This document shows positions 18,158-26,023 of a stretch of DNA of 43,117 bases, in pieces. This stretch comes from Saprospiraceae bacterium (GTDB lineage: Bacteria; Bacteroidota; Bacteroidia; Chitinophagales; Saprospiraceae), in NCBI GenBank assembly GCA_015490715.1, contig WFXH01000066.1, positions 1-43,117 of the forward strand. The letters are read 5' to 3'. Position numbers and translations under genes: made by a program. The notes under the pieces were generated by a model. That model made no database searches, was not told where the DNA came from, and was given only the letters and a program-made list of their open reading frames with translations. The stretch's first letter is position 1. Each line of letters opens with the position of its first letter.

Positions 18158-18165
18158 CAAAGATA
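18158..18165 (-). promoter_or_regulatory. -7 promoter element of the M24 peptidase gene
   Basis: The minus strand reads TATCTTTG, a perfect TAnnTTTG match, 18 nt before the ATG at 18139. It rules out the in-frame ATG at 18160 as a start and implies a very short 5' UTR. Confidence 0.6.
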
Positions 18166-18235
18166 CAGTAAAATCGCTCAGTGCGGTGTAGGTTGTGGAT
18201 ACCCTTTATATGTCTGAAAAAAACACTAAATTAGA

Positions 18236-18245
18236 CATTTCATAC
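18236..18245 (+). repeat. intergenic copy of the CATTTCATAC word
   Basis: An exact 10-mer in the gap before the ECF sigma gene, facing it and 23 nt before the chosen ATG. It directly follows a TGTCT...AGACA inverted repeat at 18211-18237, so the two could together form a control site. Confidence 0.6.
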
Positions 18246-18268
18246 GTACAGTAATGAAAGGCCTCTGT

Positions 18269-18826
18269 ATGACCACGTCGGAGCTCATACGGAAATGCAT
18301 CGAGGGCGATCCCCGCGCACAGCGGATTTTATATCAGCGCTATGCTCCTTTGGCTAAGGGGATTATTCTTCGATACGTGGTCTATGAAAACGAGGCCGAG
18401 GAGTTGCTCTCGGAGGTGATGTATCGGGTATTGACGCGCCTCGACATGTTGGAAGATGAAAACAAGCTCGAATCGTGGATTCGATCCATAGCTGTCAATA
18501 CTGCCTTGATGCATTTGCGGCGAAAGAAACAACTCCCACGAGTCGTTTCCATCGATGAGCTGTCGGAAAGTGAACGGCAGCGACTGTGGGGAAAATCCCA
18601 CACTCCGAGCGATACAACACTGTTGTTGTCCTTAATCAATCGCCTACCCGAGGGCTATCGACTCATTTTCAATCTCTACGTGATCGACGGCTATCGCCAT
18701 CGGGAGATCGCCGAGATGTTGGGTATCAGTATCCATACGAGCAAATCGCAGCTCATCAAGGCAAGGCGGCGCCTGCAAAAGATGTGGGAAAAGGAGGTAA
18801 AACGGCATAAAGGGCAAAAACTATAG
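18269..18826 (+). CDS. ECF-type RNA polymerase sigma factor
   Basis: A 185-residue sigma factor with only regions 2 and 4. Region 2 spans about residues 8-80 (LIRKCIEGDPRAQRILYQRYAPLA, then AEELLSEVMYRVLTRLDML and ESWIRSIAVNTALMHLRRKK). Region 4 spans about 115-170 (INRLPEGYRLIFNLYVIDGYRHREIAEMLGISIHTSKSQLIKARRRLQ) with a clear helix-turn-helix. An ATG at 18254 would add five residues; MTTSELIRKC at 18269 fits the family better. The next gene, 3 bp downstream, encodes a one-pass membrane protein that is the likely anti-sigma factor. The regulon is unknown. Confidence 0.92.
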   Translation: MTTSELIRKCIEGDPRAQRILYQRYAPLAKGIILRYVVYENEAEELLSEVMYRVLTRLDMLEDENKLESWIRSIAVNTALMHLRRKKQLPRVVSIDELSESERQRLWGKSHTPSDTTLLLSLINRLPEGYRLIFNLYVIDGYRHREIAEMLGISIHTSKSQLIKARRRLQKMWEKEVKRHKGQKL

Positions 18827-18829
18827 TCC

Positions 18830-19438
18830 ATGTACGGTCCGTCGGAAGGCCATATTCGATCGAAGCTGGCAAATATGCGTGCCGGCACGCATCCGGTGAC
18901 GGAAAGGCATGTGTTATCGGAAGTTCAGGGATTTTATCGGTTGAAGAAGAGACTCCTCGCCATTCGCAAGGCGATACGGGTTTTGACCGTGGTGTTTGTC
19001 GCGATGATTTTTTCGCTTTGGCTCATTCGCATGACGGAGGGGTCGCCTTACTACGAGCCGCAGAAGGGCTCGCTGACTGCTACGGCTTCTCTCTCCCATG
19101 TACTATGGCCGGAGTATAGGGAGGTACAAGAAGAGGTTTACCGAGGGAATGCACCTGAAGCCCTTCCTATGGAGGGTATGTGGCACTTGGCGGAGGAGTT
19201 TGTCGATCTGTCTTCAACCATTCCGACACGACTGGAAATTCTTTCGACCAAAGAGGGCCGATATTATCTGAGGGAAATACGAGAGGGGGCACGTGCTTAT
19301 CCGATGGTTCGGACACCTGAGGGCTACTTCCGCACCACACACCCCCGCATACGCAGCCTGGATCAGCGGGGGGGAAGCCTGTTTGTCTATATGGACGATC
19401 AGTGGATTGTCGAATATCATCCGGCGCGCTATCGCTAA
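18830..19438 (+). CDS. single-pass membrane protein, putative anti-sigma factor
   Basis: A 202-residue protein that I do not recognise by sequence. A cytoplasmic part of about 45 basic residues is followed by one hydrophobic segment (VLTVVFVAMIFSLWLI) and a roughly 135-residue outside domain. It starts 3 nt after the sigma factor stop and matches the usual architecture of a sigma-regulating membrane partner. No zinc-binding HxxxCxxC motif is seen, so it would not be a classical ZAS protein. The role is inferred from position and topology only. Confidence 0.6.
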   Translation: MYGPSEGHIRSKLANMRAGTHPVTERHVLSEVQGFYRLKKRLLAIRKAIRVLTVVFVAMIFSLWLIRMTEGSPYYEPQKGSLTATASLSHVLWPEYREVQEEVYRGNAPEALPMEGMWHLAEEFVDLSSTIPTRLEILSTKEGRYYLREIREGARAYPMVRTPEGYFRTTHPRIRSLDQRGGSLFVYMDDQWIVEYHPARYR

Positions 19439-19454
19439 GGGAACGAGCTGTGCA

Positions 19455-20558
19455 ATGAAGGAGCATGCCCGTCAAAAGGATTCCCACAGAGCTGTTACGT
19501 CAGAGTCCTGGCAGCTGCCCAGGCCATTTTTGGTAGCCGGTCCGTGTAGTGCGGAGTCGCAGGAGCAGCTGCTCCACACGGCAAGGCCCCTCGCACAGAT
19601 AGGTGTCCATGTATTTCGCGCTGGAGTGTGGAAGCCGCGCACGCGACCAGACAGCTTTCAAGGAGTGGGCGATATCGGGTTGGAATGGCTCCGCATCGTC
19701 AAAGAAGAGACACACATGCAGGTGGCTACCGAAGTGGCCAACGCGCGACACGTCGACAAGGCGCTTCGCGCCGGTATCGATGTGCTCTGGATCGGCGCTC
19801 GCACGACCGTCAACCCCTTTAGCGTACAGGAAATTGCCGATGCACTCAAGGGGGTGGACGTCCCCGTCATGGTTAAAAATCCCATCCATCCCGATCTTCA
19901 GCTGTGGATAGGCGCTATTGAGCGATTGAAAAAGGCCGGCATTGAGCGGATCATCGCTGTACATCGAGGTTTTGCCTTTTACGGTGAAAATTACTACCGC
20001 AACAAGCCCAAGTGGATTATACCGCTCGAGTTGCGGCAAATCTTTCCGGAGGTGCCCTTGATCTGCGATATCAGCCACATTAGCGGTAGCCCGAAGCTTT
20101 TGTACGAAGTCGCTCAACATGCTGCACGGCTCCAATTTGATGGCCTGATGACTGAGGTACACTATCGACCACAACAGGCAAAGAGCGATGCCTATCAGCA
20201 AATCACTCCTGAAGAGTATCGAAAACTCATCGAACGCATCGATTGGCTACAGGCCGGCGATGAATGGCGCATTGCAGTGGATCTGGAAGAAATACGCAAT
20301 AAAATCGATCAAATCGATCGCGAACTCATCAAGGTGCTGAGCAAGCGCATGCAACTGGTCAATGAGATAGGCTTGTATAAAAAGCAACACCGCATCGCCC
20401 TGTACCAACCTAAGCGTTGGGCACAAGTGTTTCGCCAGGCCCAACAATGGGGGGCCAAAAACCATCTCCCCGCCGATTTTATCGCCCGACTGTATCAGCT
20501 CATCCATCAGGAATCCCTCCGCCGTCAGCAGCGCATCATGGACGACGAAGAAGAGTGA
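19455..20558 (+). CDS. bifunctional DAHP synthase / chorismate mutase
   Basis: A 367-residue fusion that makes DAHP from PEP and erythrose 4-phosphate and also converts chorismate to prephenate, joining the first and a late step of aromatic amino-acid synthesis. Residues about 20-265 form the KDO8P-synthase-like DAHP synthase barrel (FLVAGPCSAES, VFRAGVWKPRTRPDSFQG, DVLWIGARTTVNPF, VMVKNPIHPDLQLW, CDISHISGSP). Residues about 272-360 form an AroQ chorismate mutase (LEEIRNKIDQIDRELIKVLSKRMQLVNEIGLYKK). The frame is open from 19293, but homology starts after the ATG at 19455. This fusion order is common in Bacteroidota and probably gives allosteric control by prephenate. Confidence 0.94.
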   Translation: MKEHARQKDSHRAVTSESWQLPRPFLVAGPCSAESQEQLLHTARPLAQIGVHVFRAGVWKPRTRPDSFQGVGDIGLEWLRIVKEETHMQVATEVANARHVDKALRAGIDVLWIGARTTVNPFSVQEIADALKGVDVPVMVKNPIHPDLQLWIGAIERLKKAGIERIIAVHRGFAFYGENYYRNKPKWIIPLELRQIFPEVPLICDISHISGSPKLLYEVAQHAARLQFDGLMTEVHYRPQQAKSDAYQQITPEEYRKLIERIDWLQAGDEWRIAVDLEEIRNKIDQIDRELIKVLSKRMQLVNEIGLYKKQHRIALYQPKRWAQVFRQAQQWGAKNHLPADFIARLYQLIHQESLRRQQRIMDDEEE

Positions 20559-20587
20559 GTTATTAACGCCCCAAAGGAGACCGCAAG

Positions 20588-20610
20588 CCACCGTGCAATA
20601 AGCGCGGTGG
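20588..20610. terminator. hairpin between the aromatic fusion gene and the DUF2147-like gene
   Basis: CCACCG (20588-20593) pairs with CGGTGG (20605-20610) around an 11-nt loop. No T run follows, so it is a weak terminator candidate. Confidence 0.3.
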
Positions 20611-20645
20611 TCGTTCCGTTGGTAAAGTATCTAATTTTCAATGCG

Positions 20646-21068
20646 ATGAAATGGCTCTACCTTTTGGCCGTCGTCGTGTGGACGACATCCATTTCGGCAC
20701 AATTTTCGCCTATCGGTGTGTGGAAGACCATTGACGACAAGACCGGCGAGCCGAAGTCATGGGTCGAGATCTATGAAAAGAACGGAGCATTGTACGGAAA
20801 AGTCGTCAAACTACTCCCCGCAGCGACTACGGACAAGTGCAATAACTGCCCAGGAGACAAAAAAGACAAACCTCTCATCGGTCTGGACATTTTGTGGGAT
20901 TTAAAACCGTACAAGGATTATTGGAGCTATGGTAAAATCGTAGATCCCAAAGACGGCAAGGTGTACAAAGCGAGCATCTGGATGGATGGCAACGACAAGC
21001 TCAAAGTGCGCGGATACATCGGCATTAGCCTGATCGGCAGGACGCAGACATGGCATCGCGTGCGATAA
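20646..21068 (+). CDS. DUF2147-like secreted protein
   Basis: A 140-residue protein with a signal peptide (MKWLYLLAVVVWTTSISA, then Q). The mature part has PIGVWKTIDDKTGEPKSWVEIYEKNGALYGKV, a CNNCPG pair of cysteines, KPLIGLDILWDL, and GKVYKASIWMDGNDKLKVRGYIGISLIGRTQTWHRV. This is the lipocalin-like layout of DUF2147, whose function is unknown. It probably resides in the periplasm or on the surface. An upstream in-frame start at 20607 would break the signal peptide. Confidence 0.85.
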   Translation: MKWLYLLAVVVWTTSISAQFSPIGVWKTIDDKTGEPKSWVEIYEKNGALYGKVVKLLPAATTDKCNNCPGDKKDKPLIGLDILWDLKPYKDYWSYGKIVDPKDGKVYKASIWMDGNDKLKVRGYIGISLIGRTQTWHRVR

Positions 21069-21118
21069 TTGTGATGAGATGAAGATGTATACGGACAAGA
21101 CCAAAAAATACAGTGCCT

Positions 21119-21343
21119 ATGGTACAAGACTCTACGATTCGCGAAATCATCCAGAGGATGTACGGCGACTTGCCCTATTCGTTGAAGGTGGAATGTGCCG
21201 TACAGTTGTCTCTGGACCGCCGCCTACTTGAAGCCCACAAGCAGTATTTGTACTGGGTACATAGGGGCGATAGACCGCTGTATTCCCCCAAGGCCTCTAC
21301 GGTGAAGAAAATCCTGTCGCTGAGCAAAAAATGGCCGGCGTGA
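21119..21343 (+). CDS. small hypothetical protein
   Basis: A 74-residue basic protein (MVQDSTIREIIQRMYGDLPYSL...). It is predicted helical with no signal peptide or membrane segment and a lysine-rich end (KKILSLSKKWPA). It sits between the DUF2147-like gene and recA on the same strand. The start could also be the ATG at 21113. I do not recognise it; the composition looks like a real protein, and the gap would otherwise be empty. Confidence 0.5.
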   Translation: MVQDSTIREIIQRMYGDLPYSLKVECAVQLSLDRRLLEAHKQYLYWVHRGDRPLYSPKASTVKKILSLSKKWPA

Positions 21344-21360
21344 TAAGTGCATGATCTGTC

Positions 21361-21382
21361 AGGCATTAGGCGGGATGCCTAA
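21361..21382. promoter_or_regulatory. inverted repeat in the recA promoter
   Basis: TTAGGC-GGGAT-GCCTAA (21366-21382) is a perfect 6-bp-arm inverted repeat. An overlapping alternative is AGGCAT...ATGCCT (21361-21380). It lies 16 bp upstream of the recA -7 box, over the expected -33 region. It may be an SOS-type operator, or simply a terminator stem of the small upstream gene. Confidence 0.35.
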
Positions 21383-21397
21383 AGGTCAAGAACGCGG

Positions 21398-21405
21398 TAT
21401 CTTTG
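21398..21405 (+). promoter_or_regulatory. -7 promoter element of recA
   Basis: TATCTTTG matches TAnnTTTG exactly and lies 21 nt before the ATG at 21427. The in-frame TTG at 21403 falls inside it and cannot be the start. Confidence 0.6.
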
Positions 21406-21426
21406 GAACAAACAATTACACAGCCC

Positions 21427-22470
21427 ATGGATGAAAAGCAGAGACAGGCCAAGTTGAAGGCGCTGCGGATGACGATGGACCGCATCGAAAAGCTCTACGG
21501 CAAAGGCGCGGTCATGTTGCTCGGCGACCAGAAGACAGCCGAGGTGGACAGCATACCCACCGGTTCTATCGGCCTGGATATCGCCTTGGGGACGGGAGGA
21601 TATCCTCGCGGTCGCATCATCGAAATCTTTGGCCCCGAATCCTCGGGGAAGACCACCCTGGCTATCCACGCCATCGCCGAATGCCAAAAAGAAGGCGGCA
21701 TAGCGGCCTTTATCGATGCCGAACATGCCTTCGATCGGTATTACGCGGAAAATCTCGGCGTCGACGTCAACAATCTGCTCATTTCCCAACCCGACAGTGG
21801 CGAACAGGCTCTTGAAATTGCCGAAAGCCTGATACGCTCCGGAGCCATCGACATCATCGTGGTCGACTCCGTAGCGGCCCTCGTTCCGCGTAGCGAACTC
21901 GAAGGAGAGATGGGCGATAGCAAGGTGGGACTGCAGGCGCGTCTGATGTCCCAGGCCATGCGCAAACTCACCGGAGCCATTGGCAAAACGGGCTCGGTCT
22001 GCATATTTATCAACCAGCTCCGGGAAAAAATCGGCGTGATGTTTGGCAACCCCGAAACGACTACCGGGGGCAATGCCCTAAAATTTTATGCCTCTCAGCG
22101 CATCGATATCCGACGCAGCGGCCCCGCCATCAAAGATAAGGAAGGCAATGTCATCGGCAATCACGTCAAGGTCAAAGTCGTCAAGAACAAACTCGCTCCG
22201 CCCTTCAAAGTGGCCGAATTCGATATCATGTTTGGCGAAGGCATCTCGAAGGAAGGCGAAATACTCGACCTCGGCGTCGACCTCGGCCTGATCGAAAAAA
22301 GCGGCTCCTGGTACAGCTACGATGGAGCCAAAATTGCACAAGGCCGCGATGCGGCAAAGCAGTTTCTCAAGGACAACCCCGAAGTGGCTGCCGAAATCGA
22401 GGCCAAAATACGACAAGCCTATATGCCCACGCGACAACAAACAGAGGCACAAGTCCAAAAAAGCGAATAG
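21427..22470 (+). CDS. recA: recombinase RecA
   Basis: A 347-residue DNA strand-exchange ATPase for homologous recombination, repair and induction of the SOS response. Walker A is GPESSGKTT and Walker B is [14 protein letters not shown]. Loop L1 falls in [25 protein letters not shown] and loop L2 in [35 protein letters not shown] is typical of the N terminus. The C terminus is short and polar. The gene precedes the polysaccharide locus but is separated from it by 51 bp. Confidence 0.98.
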   Translation: MDEKQRQAKLKALRMTMDRIEKLYGKGAVMLLGDQKTAEVDSIPTGSIGLDIALGTGGYPRGRIIEIFGPESSGKTTLAIHAIAECQKEGGIAAFIDAEHAFDRYYAENLGVDVNNLLISQPDSGEQALEIAESLIRSGAIDIIVVDSVAALVPRSELEGEMGDSKVGLQARLMSQAMRKLTGAIGKTGSVCIFINQLREKIGVMFGNPETTTGGNALKFYASQRIDIRRSGPAIKDKEGNVIGNHVKVKVVKNKLAPPFKVAEFDIMFGEGISKEGEILDLGVDLGLIEKSGSWYSYDGAKIAQGRDAAKQFLKDNPEVAAEIEAKIRQAYMPTRQQTEAQVQKSE

Positions 22471-22521
22471 AGGCAAGCCACCATGCACCGTATTCCAGAA
22501 CACTCATAGCGCGGAGGTGCA

Positions 22522-23577
22522 ATGCCACACCAATCCGATTATATCCAACTGAGAGATATCAAACGCTTTGTACAGGAGAGTCTCCGCGTGCTACGAGCCC
22601 AATGGTACGTGCCCTTTGGTATCTTCTTAATCCTGGGAGCATACAAAGTGTATCGCGCGTGGACCTATGCGCCGGAGTACGAAGCACGACTGAGCTTTAT
22701 AATTGCCGAAGAGCCCATCGGATTGGAGGGCTCGCTGGGTGGAGTGTTGAGCTCTATCGGACTGAGCTCGGAGTCATCGTACAACCACGAGCGCTTTATT
22801 CAGCTGGCCAAAAGCCGTAAAATCTTTCAGAGCGCTGTGATGGATACCGTGCGCATGGACGGACACGACCAACTGCTGGCCAATGCACTCATCGACGAGT
22901 TTGAGCAGTACGGCAGATGGGGAAAAAATCGCTGGTACGAGTTTTTTAAAGATCCTCCGGCCCTGCGAGGCTTCCGCTTTCGCGACACCCAGATCACACA
23001 TGGTCCACCGCTGGCGCGGTTGGCCCTCAAGACGCTGCACCAAATGACGAGCCAAATCGCCGACATACGGTACGATCCCGATGCGGCAATCTTTACTTAC
23101 ATCGTGCGTACCCATCATGAAGACCTCTCCTACCACTTGGTGCGCGCCTTGTTTGATAAAATCGCGGACTATTATGTCGAAAAGACGCGTGAAAAACATT
23201 TTCAAACGTATGAGGTTTTGGAGGCGAAGGAGGATTCGCTAAGGGGATTGTTGAGGGAGAAGGAGGCGATGCGCGCCCGCCTTAGAGATCAGCTACGGTA
23301 TGCGAGTTCTGAAAGTGCCTTAGTGCCGCTGGAGAAGCTCTCACGAGAAATCAACTTGTTGTACATTATGCTCGGGGAGGTCGTCAAAAACAAGGAGCTG
23401 GCCGATTTTGCGCTTCGCAGCAAAACCCCTATCGTGCAAGCCATCGACTTTCCCATGAAGCCGCTTCCTTCGTATGCGCCGCTGTGGTGGATGGAGTTGA
23501 TTCGCTCGGCAGTTGTAGCGCTGTTGGCTGGGGGATTGTACGTGCTCTTTCGCCATTGGTGGCGGCGTGTGGGATAA
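22522..23577 (+). CDS. Wzz-type polysaccharide co-polymerase
   Basis: A 351-residue inner-membrane protein with two membrane segments, near residues 30-48 (WYVPFGIFLILGAYKVYRAW) and 325-345 (LIRSAVVALLAGGLYVLF). A large periplasmic part between them is predicted to be helical in its second half (YEVLEAKEDSLRGLLREKEAMRARLRDQL). The proline-rich stretch before TM2 (PMKPLPSYAPLWWMELI) is a hallmark of the PCP/Wzz family, which sets chain length in Wzy-dependent polymers. There is no tyrosine kinase domain, so it is a PCP-1-like or kinase-less form. It opens the surface-polysaccharide locus. Confidence 0.85.
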   Translation: MPHQSDYIQLRDIKRFVQESLRVLRAQWYVPFGIFLILGAYKVYRAWTYAPEYEARLSFIIAEEPIGLEGSLGGVLSSIGLSSESSYNHERFIQLAKSRKIFQSAVMDTVRMDGHDQLLANALIDEFEQYGRWGKNRWYEFFKDPPALRGFRFRDTQITHGPPLARLALKTLHQMTSQIADIRYDPDAAIFTYIVRTHHEDLSYHLVRALFDKIADYYVEKTREKHFQTYEVLEAKEDSLRGLLREKEAMRARLRDQLRYASSESALVPLEKLSREINLLYIMLGEVVKNKELADFALRSKTPIVQAIDFPMKPLPSYAPLWWMELIRSAVVALLAGGLYVLFRHWWRRVG

Positions 23578-23584
23578 AATGCAC

Positions 23585-23594
23585 CATTTCATAC
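23585..23594 (+). repeat. intergenic copy of the CATTTCATAC word
   Basis: An exact 10-mer 8 nt after the wzz-like stop and 31 nt before the next ATG, facing it. It lies about 13 bp upstream of the -7 box of the capsule regulator, where -33 contacts would be made. Confidence 0.6.
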
Positions 23595-23602
23595 AATAAA
23601 AT

Positions 23603-23623
23603 TTGAGTAACTTTGTTACTCAA
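23603..23623 (+). promoter_or_regulatory. palindrome with embedded -7 box before the capsule regulator
   Basis: TTGAGTAAC-TTT-GTTACTCAA is a perfect 9-bp-arm palindrome. It contains the -7 box TAACTTTG (23608-23615) and ends 2 nt before the ATG at 23626. A dimeric winged-helix protein bound here would block RNA polymerase, so self-repression by the product of the following gene is the natural reading. The transcript would be almost leaderless. Confidence 0.65.
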
Positions 23624-23625
23624 TT

Positions 23626-24168
23626 ATGCTCGAATCGCTCATATCGTCGCGCACGCGCATACGGTTGCTATTGAAGTTTTTTCTCAATAGCGAGGTGCGT
23701 TCGTATTTGCGGGAGCTTGAGTCGGAGTTTGGGACGTCGAGCAATGCCATACGGGTGGAGTTGAATCGGATGGAGCGCGCGGGGTTGTTGGAGTCGACGG
23801 TAGAGGGCAACAGGAGGTATTATCGGGCGAATCGCAGGCATCCGTTGTTTGGGGATATTCAGCGCATCATACGGAAGTACATTGGTTTGGATCAGATCAC
23901 GGAGCAGATTATTCGGCGATTGGGCAATGTGGAGGAGGTCTATTTGACGGGGGATTTTGCGCGGGGCAAGGACGCTCCTACGATCGACATAGCCATCCTT
24001 GGGGATATACGGGTAGATTATTTTTTACGGCTCGTGGCCAAGGCGGAGAAGCTCATTCGGCGGAAGATTCGATATGTGCTTTATACGCCTGACGAGCTCG
24101 GAGCATTTCGCAATTATCTATCGAAAGAAACAGCGTTGTTGATATGGAAAAGAGAGCAGACAGGATGA
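23626..24168 (+). CDS. winged-helix / nucleotidyltransferase-like capsule locus regulator
   Basis: A 180-residue protein. Residues 1-75 form a winged helix (TRIRLLLKFFLNSEVRSYLRELESEFGTSSNAIRVELNRMERAGLLES then a wing with GNRRYYRAN). Residues about 100-180 resemble an MNT-type nucleotidyltransferase fold (VEEVYLTGDFARGKDAPTIDIAILG). The catalytic D-x-[D/E] is D-I-A, so the second acidic residue is missing and the domain is probably inactive or a sensor. Similar genes often precede capsule genes in Bacteroidota (recollection). A palindrome over its own promoter suggests self-regulation. Its stop overlaps the next start (ATGA). Confidence 0.8.
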   Translation: MLESLISSRTRIRLLLKFFLNSEVRSYLRELESEFGTSSNAIRVELNRMERAGLLESTVEGNRRYYRANRRHPLFGDIQRIIRKYIGLDQITEQIIRRLGNVEEVYLTGDFARGKDAPTIDIAILGDIRVDYFLRLVAKAEKLIRRKIRYVLYTPDELGAFRNYLSKETALLIWKREQTG

Positions 24169-25454
24169 TGTATCAGCGGTTGAAGGACGGAGAGGCGGCG
24201 ATTGCGGTGGTGGGGCTTGGGTATGTGGGATTGCCGGTGGCTTTGGCCTTTGCGAAGGAGTTTCGGGTGATCGGTTTTGACATCGATCGGCGGCGCGTGG
24301 AGGAATTGCGACGAGGTGTGGATCGTACGGGGGAGGTGATGCCGGAGGAATTTCACGGACGCAATATTGCATTTACTGCCGAGGAGGAAGATTTACGGGC
24401 GGCGCATTTTTTCGTCGTGGCGGTACCGACGCCGGTGGATGAATATCGGGTACCCAATTTAAAGCCGCTCTTTCGGGCGTCGGCCTCTGTAGGCAGGGCG
24501 TTGAAGCCGGGTGATTACGTTGTTTACGAGTCGACGGTATATCCGGGATGTACGGAGGAGGATTGTGTGCCGATTTTGGAGCGCGAATCGGGCTTGCGCA
24601 TGGGTGTAGATTTTAAGGTGGGCTATTCGCCGGAGCGCATTAATCCGGGGGATCGGCAGCGCACGGTCGAGCGCATTGTCAAGATCGTATCGGGCTGTGA
24701 TGCGGAGGCTTTGGATCAGATAGCTCGTGTGTATGGGGAGGTGATCGAAGCGGGCATTTACAGGGCCTCATCCATCAAGGTGGCGGAGGCGGCCAAAGTG
24801 ATTGAAAACACGCAGCGGGACTTGCTGATTTCGTTTGTCAATGAGCTGGCTATCATCTTTGACCGTATGGGCATCGACACGCTTGAGGTGTTGGATGCGG
24901 CGGCTACCAAGTGGAATTTTATACGCATGACGCCGGGTCTGGTCGGTGGGCATTGCATCGGGGTGGATCCGTATTATTTGGTGTACAAATCCCGGCAGCT
25001 TGGCTATGATCCGCAGGTCATCTTGAGTGGACGTCGCATCAATGACGGGATGCCGTACTTTGTGGCCAAGCGTTTGGTGCAGATGTTGTTGGCGCGGGAT
25101 CAAAATCCCTTGAAGAGTCGTGTCCTCGTGCGGGGCATCACGTTTAAGGAAAATGTGTCGGACATACGCAATTCGAAGGTAGCGGATTTAGTGCGCGAGC
25201 TTCGGGAGTTTGGCATTGAGGTCGATGTCGAGGATCCCCTTGCGGATCCCGAGGAGGTCCAGCGCGAGTTCGGTATTGAGCTGGTACAGCCCAGCGGAAA
25301 GTACGATGCGGTCATCATTGCGGTGGCGCACGATCAATATAAAAAAGACGGCATCGATGCGCTCGATGCCTTGCTCGACTCGAAGGGTATCGTCATGGAC
25401 TTGAAGGGCATTTTGCCTCGCGACAATGGAAAGTATGAAATTTGGCGTCTTTAG
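24165..25454 (+). CDS. UDP-N-acetyl-hexosamine 6-dehydrogenase (TviB/WbpA/WbpO type)
   Basis: A 429-residue NAD-dependent dehydrogenase that oxidises C6 of a UDP-N-acetylhexosamine to the uronic acid. The Rossmann start is IAVVGLGYVGLPVALAFAKEF. STVYPGCTEEDCVP and KVGYSPERINPGD are typical of the TviB/WbpO branch. The catalytic cysteine lies in GLVGGHCIGVDPYYL, and the C-terminal UDP-binding domain has GITFKENVSDIRNSKV. It overlaps the regulator's stop by ATGA (ATG at 24165; 24168 also possible). It could supply UDP-GlcNAcA for the WlbA/WbpE steps encoded downstream, or UDP-GalNAcA; the sequence does not decide. Confidence 0.92.
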   Translation: MMYQRLKDGEAAIAVVGLGYVGLPVALAFAKEFRVIGFDIDRRRVEELRRGVDRTGEVMPEEFHGRNIAFTAEEEDLRAAHFFVVAVPTPVDEYRVPNLKPLFRASASVGRALKPGDYVVYESTVYPGCTEEDCVPILERESGLRMGVDFKVGYSPERINPGDRQRTVERIVKIVSGCDAEALDQIARVYGEVIEAGIYRASSIKVAEAAKVIENTQRDLLISFVNELAIIFDRMGIDTLEVLDAAATKWNFIRMTPGLVGGHCIGVDPYYLVYKSRQLGYDPQVILSGRRINDGMPYFVAKRLVQMLLARDQNPLKSRVLVRGITFKENVSDIRNSKVADLVRELREFGIEVDVEDPLADPEEVQREFGIELVQPSGKYDAVIIAVAHDQYKKDGIDALDALLDSKGIVMDLKGILPRDNGKYEIWRL

Positions 25455-25458
25455 CAAT

Positions 25459-25977
25459 ATGGACAGTGTAGTGGAAAAGTGGTATGCGGTCTATACGCGT
25501 TTCAAACACGAAAAAGTCGTCGCATCGAGGTTGCGTCGCGGGGGTATTCACGCCTATGTTCCATTGACGAGGGTGGTACGTCGGTATCGGCGTAAGGTCA
25601 AAGTGCACGACATACCGCTACTCTCGCAATATGTGTTTGTGCACATTTGTCTAAAGAGGGAACAAGTGCGTGTATTGAGTACGTCGGGAGTGCTGGACTT
25701 TGTGCGTATGGGAAGAGAAATTCCGGCCATACCTCAGGAGGAGATCGATATACTTCGGAGGGTAGCTGGGGAGGATTGGCCGGTAGAAGTACTTCTGTCG
25801 GGAGATGAGTTGGTGGGTAGAGAAGTGGAGATCATTGGTGGAGCATTGACGGGAATACGGGGCACGGTGGTGGAGAGGAAGGGAAAGACGCGGGTACTGG
25901 TGGCCTTGCGGCATGTGGGAGTGCAGCTCCTCATCGAAGTGCCCCTTGCGTATATGCGCCTGTTGCAGCGGGCGTAA
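25459..25977 (+). CDS. UpxY/RfaH-like NusG-family antiterminator
   Basis: A 172-residue specialised NusG paralog. The NGN domain begins EKWYAVYTRFKHEKVVASRLRRGGIHAYVPLTRVVRRY and includes VHDIPLLSQYVFVHI. A KOW domain lies at about residues 115-170 (GREVEIIGGALTGIRGTVVERKGKTRVLVAL). In Bacteroides such UpxY proteins let RNA polymerase read through long capsule operons by acting at the leader. The ATG at 25459, 4 nt after the upstream stop, begins family similarity; earlier in-frame starts overlap the upstream gene. It is the third gene of the operon, and a hairpin leader follows directly. Confidence 0.9.
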   Translation: MDSVVEKWYAVYTRFKHEKVVASRLRRGGIHAYVPLTRVVRRYRRKVKVHDIPLLSQYVFVHICLKREQVRVLSTSGVLDFVRMGREIPAIPQEEIDILRRVAGEDWPVEVLLSGDELVGREVEIIGGALTGIRGTVVERKGKTRVLVALRHVGVQLLIEVPLAYMRLLQRA

Positions 25978-26003
25978 CAGAAGGCGGGTGCATTAGCTGA
26001 TGG

Positions 26004-26023
26004 GATAGGTGTTGCGACCTATC
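26004..26023 (+). promoter_or_regulatory. leader hairpin after upxY, candidate antitermination site
   Basis: GATAGGT-GTTGCG-ACCTATC is a perfect 7-bp stem with a 6-nt loop in the 100-bp gap between upxY and ugd. A second, bulged stem (CTCTGCC/GGAGAG) follows near 26034-26052. RfaH-type factors are loaded at a hairpin in non-template DNA near the operon start, so this is a plausible recruitment or pause site. No T run follows, so it is not a simple terminator. Confidence 0.4.
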
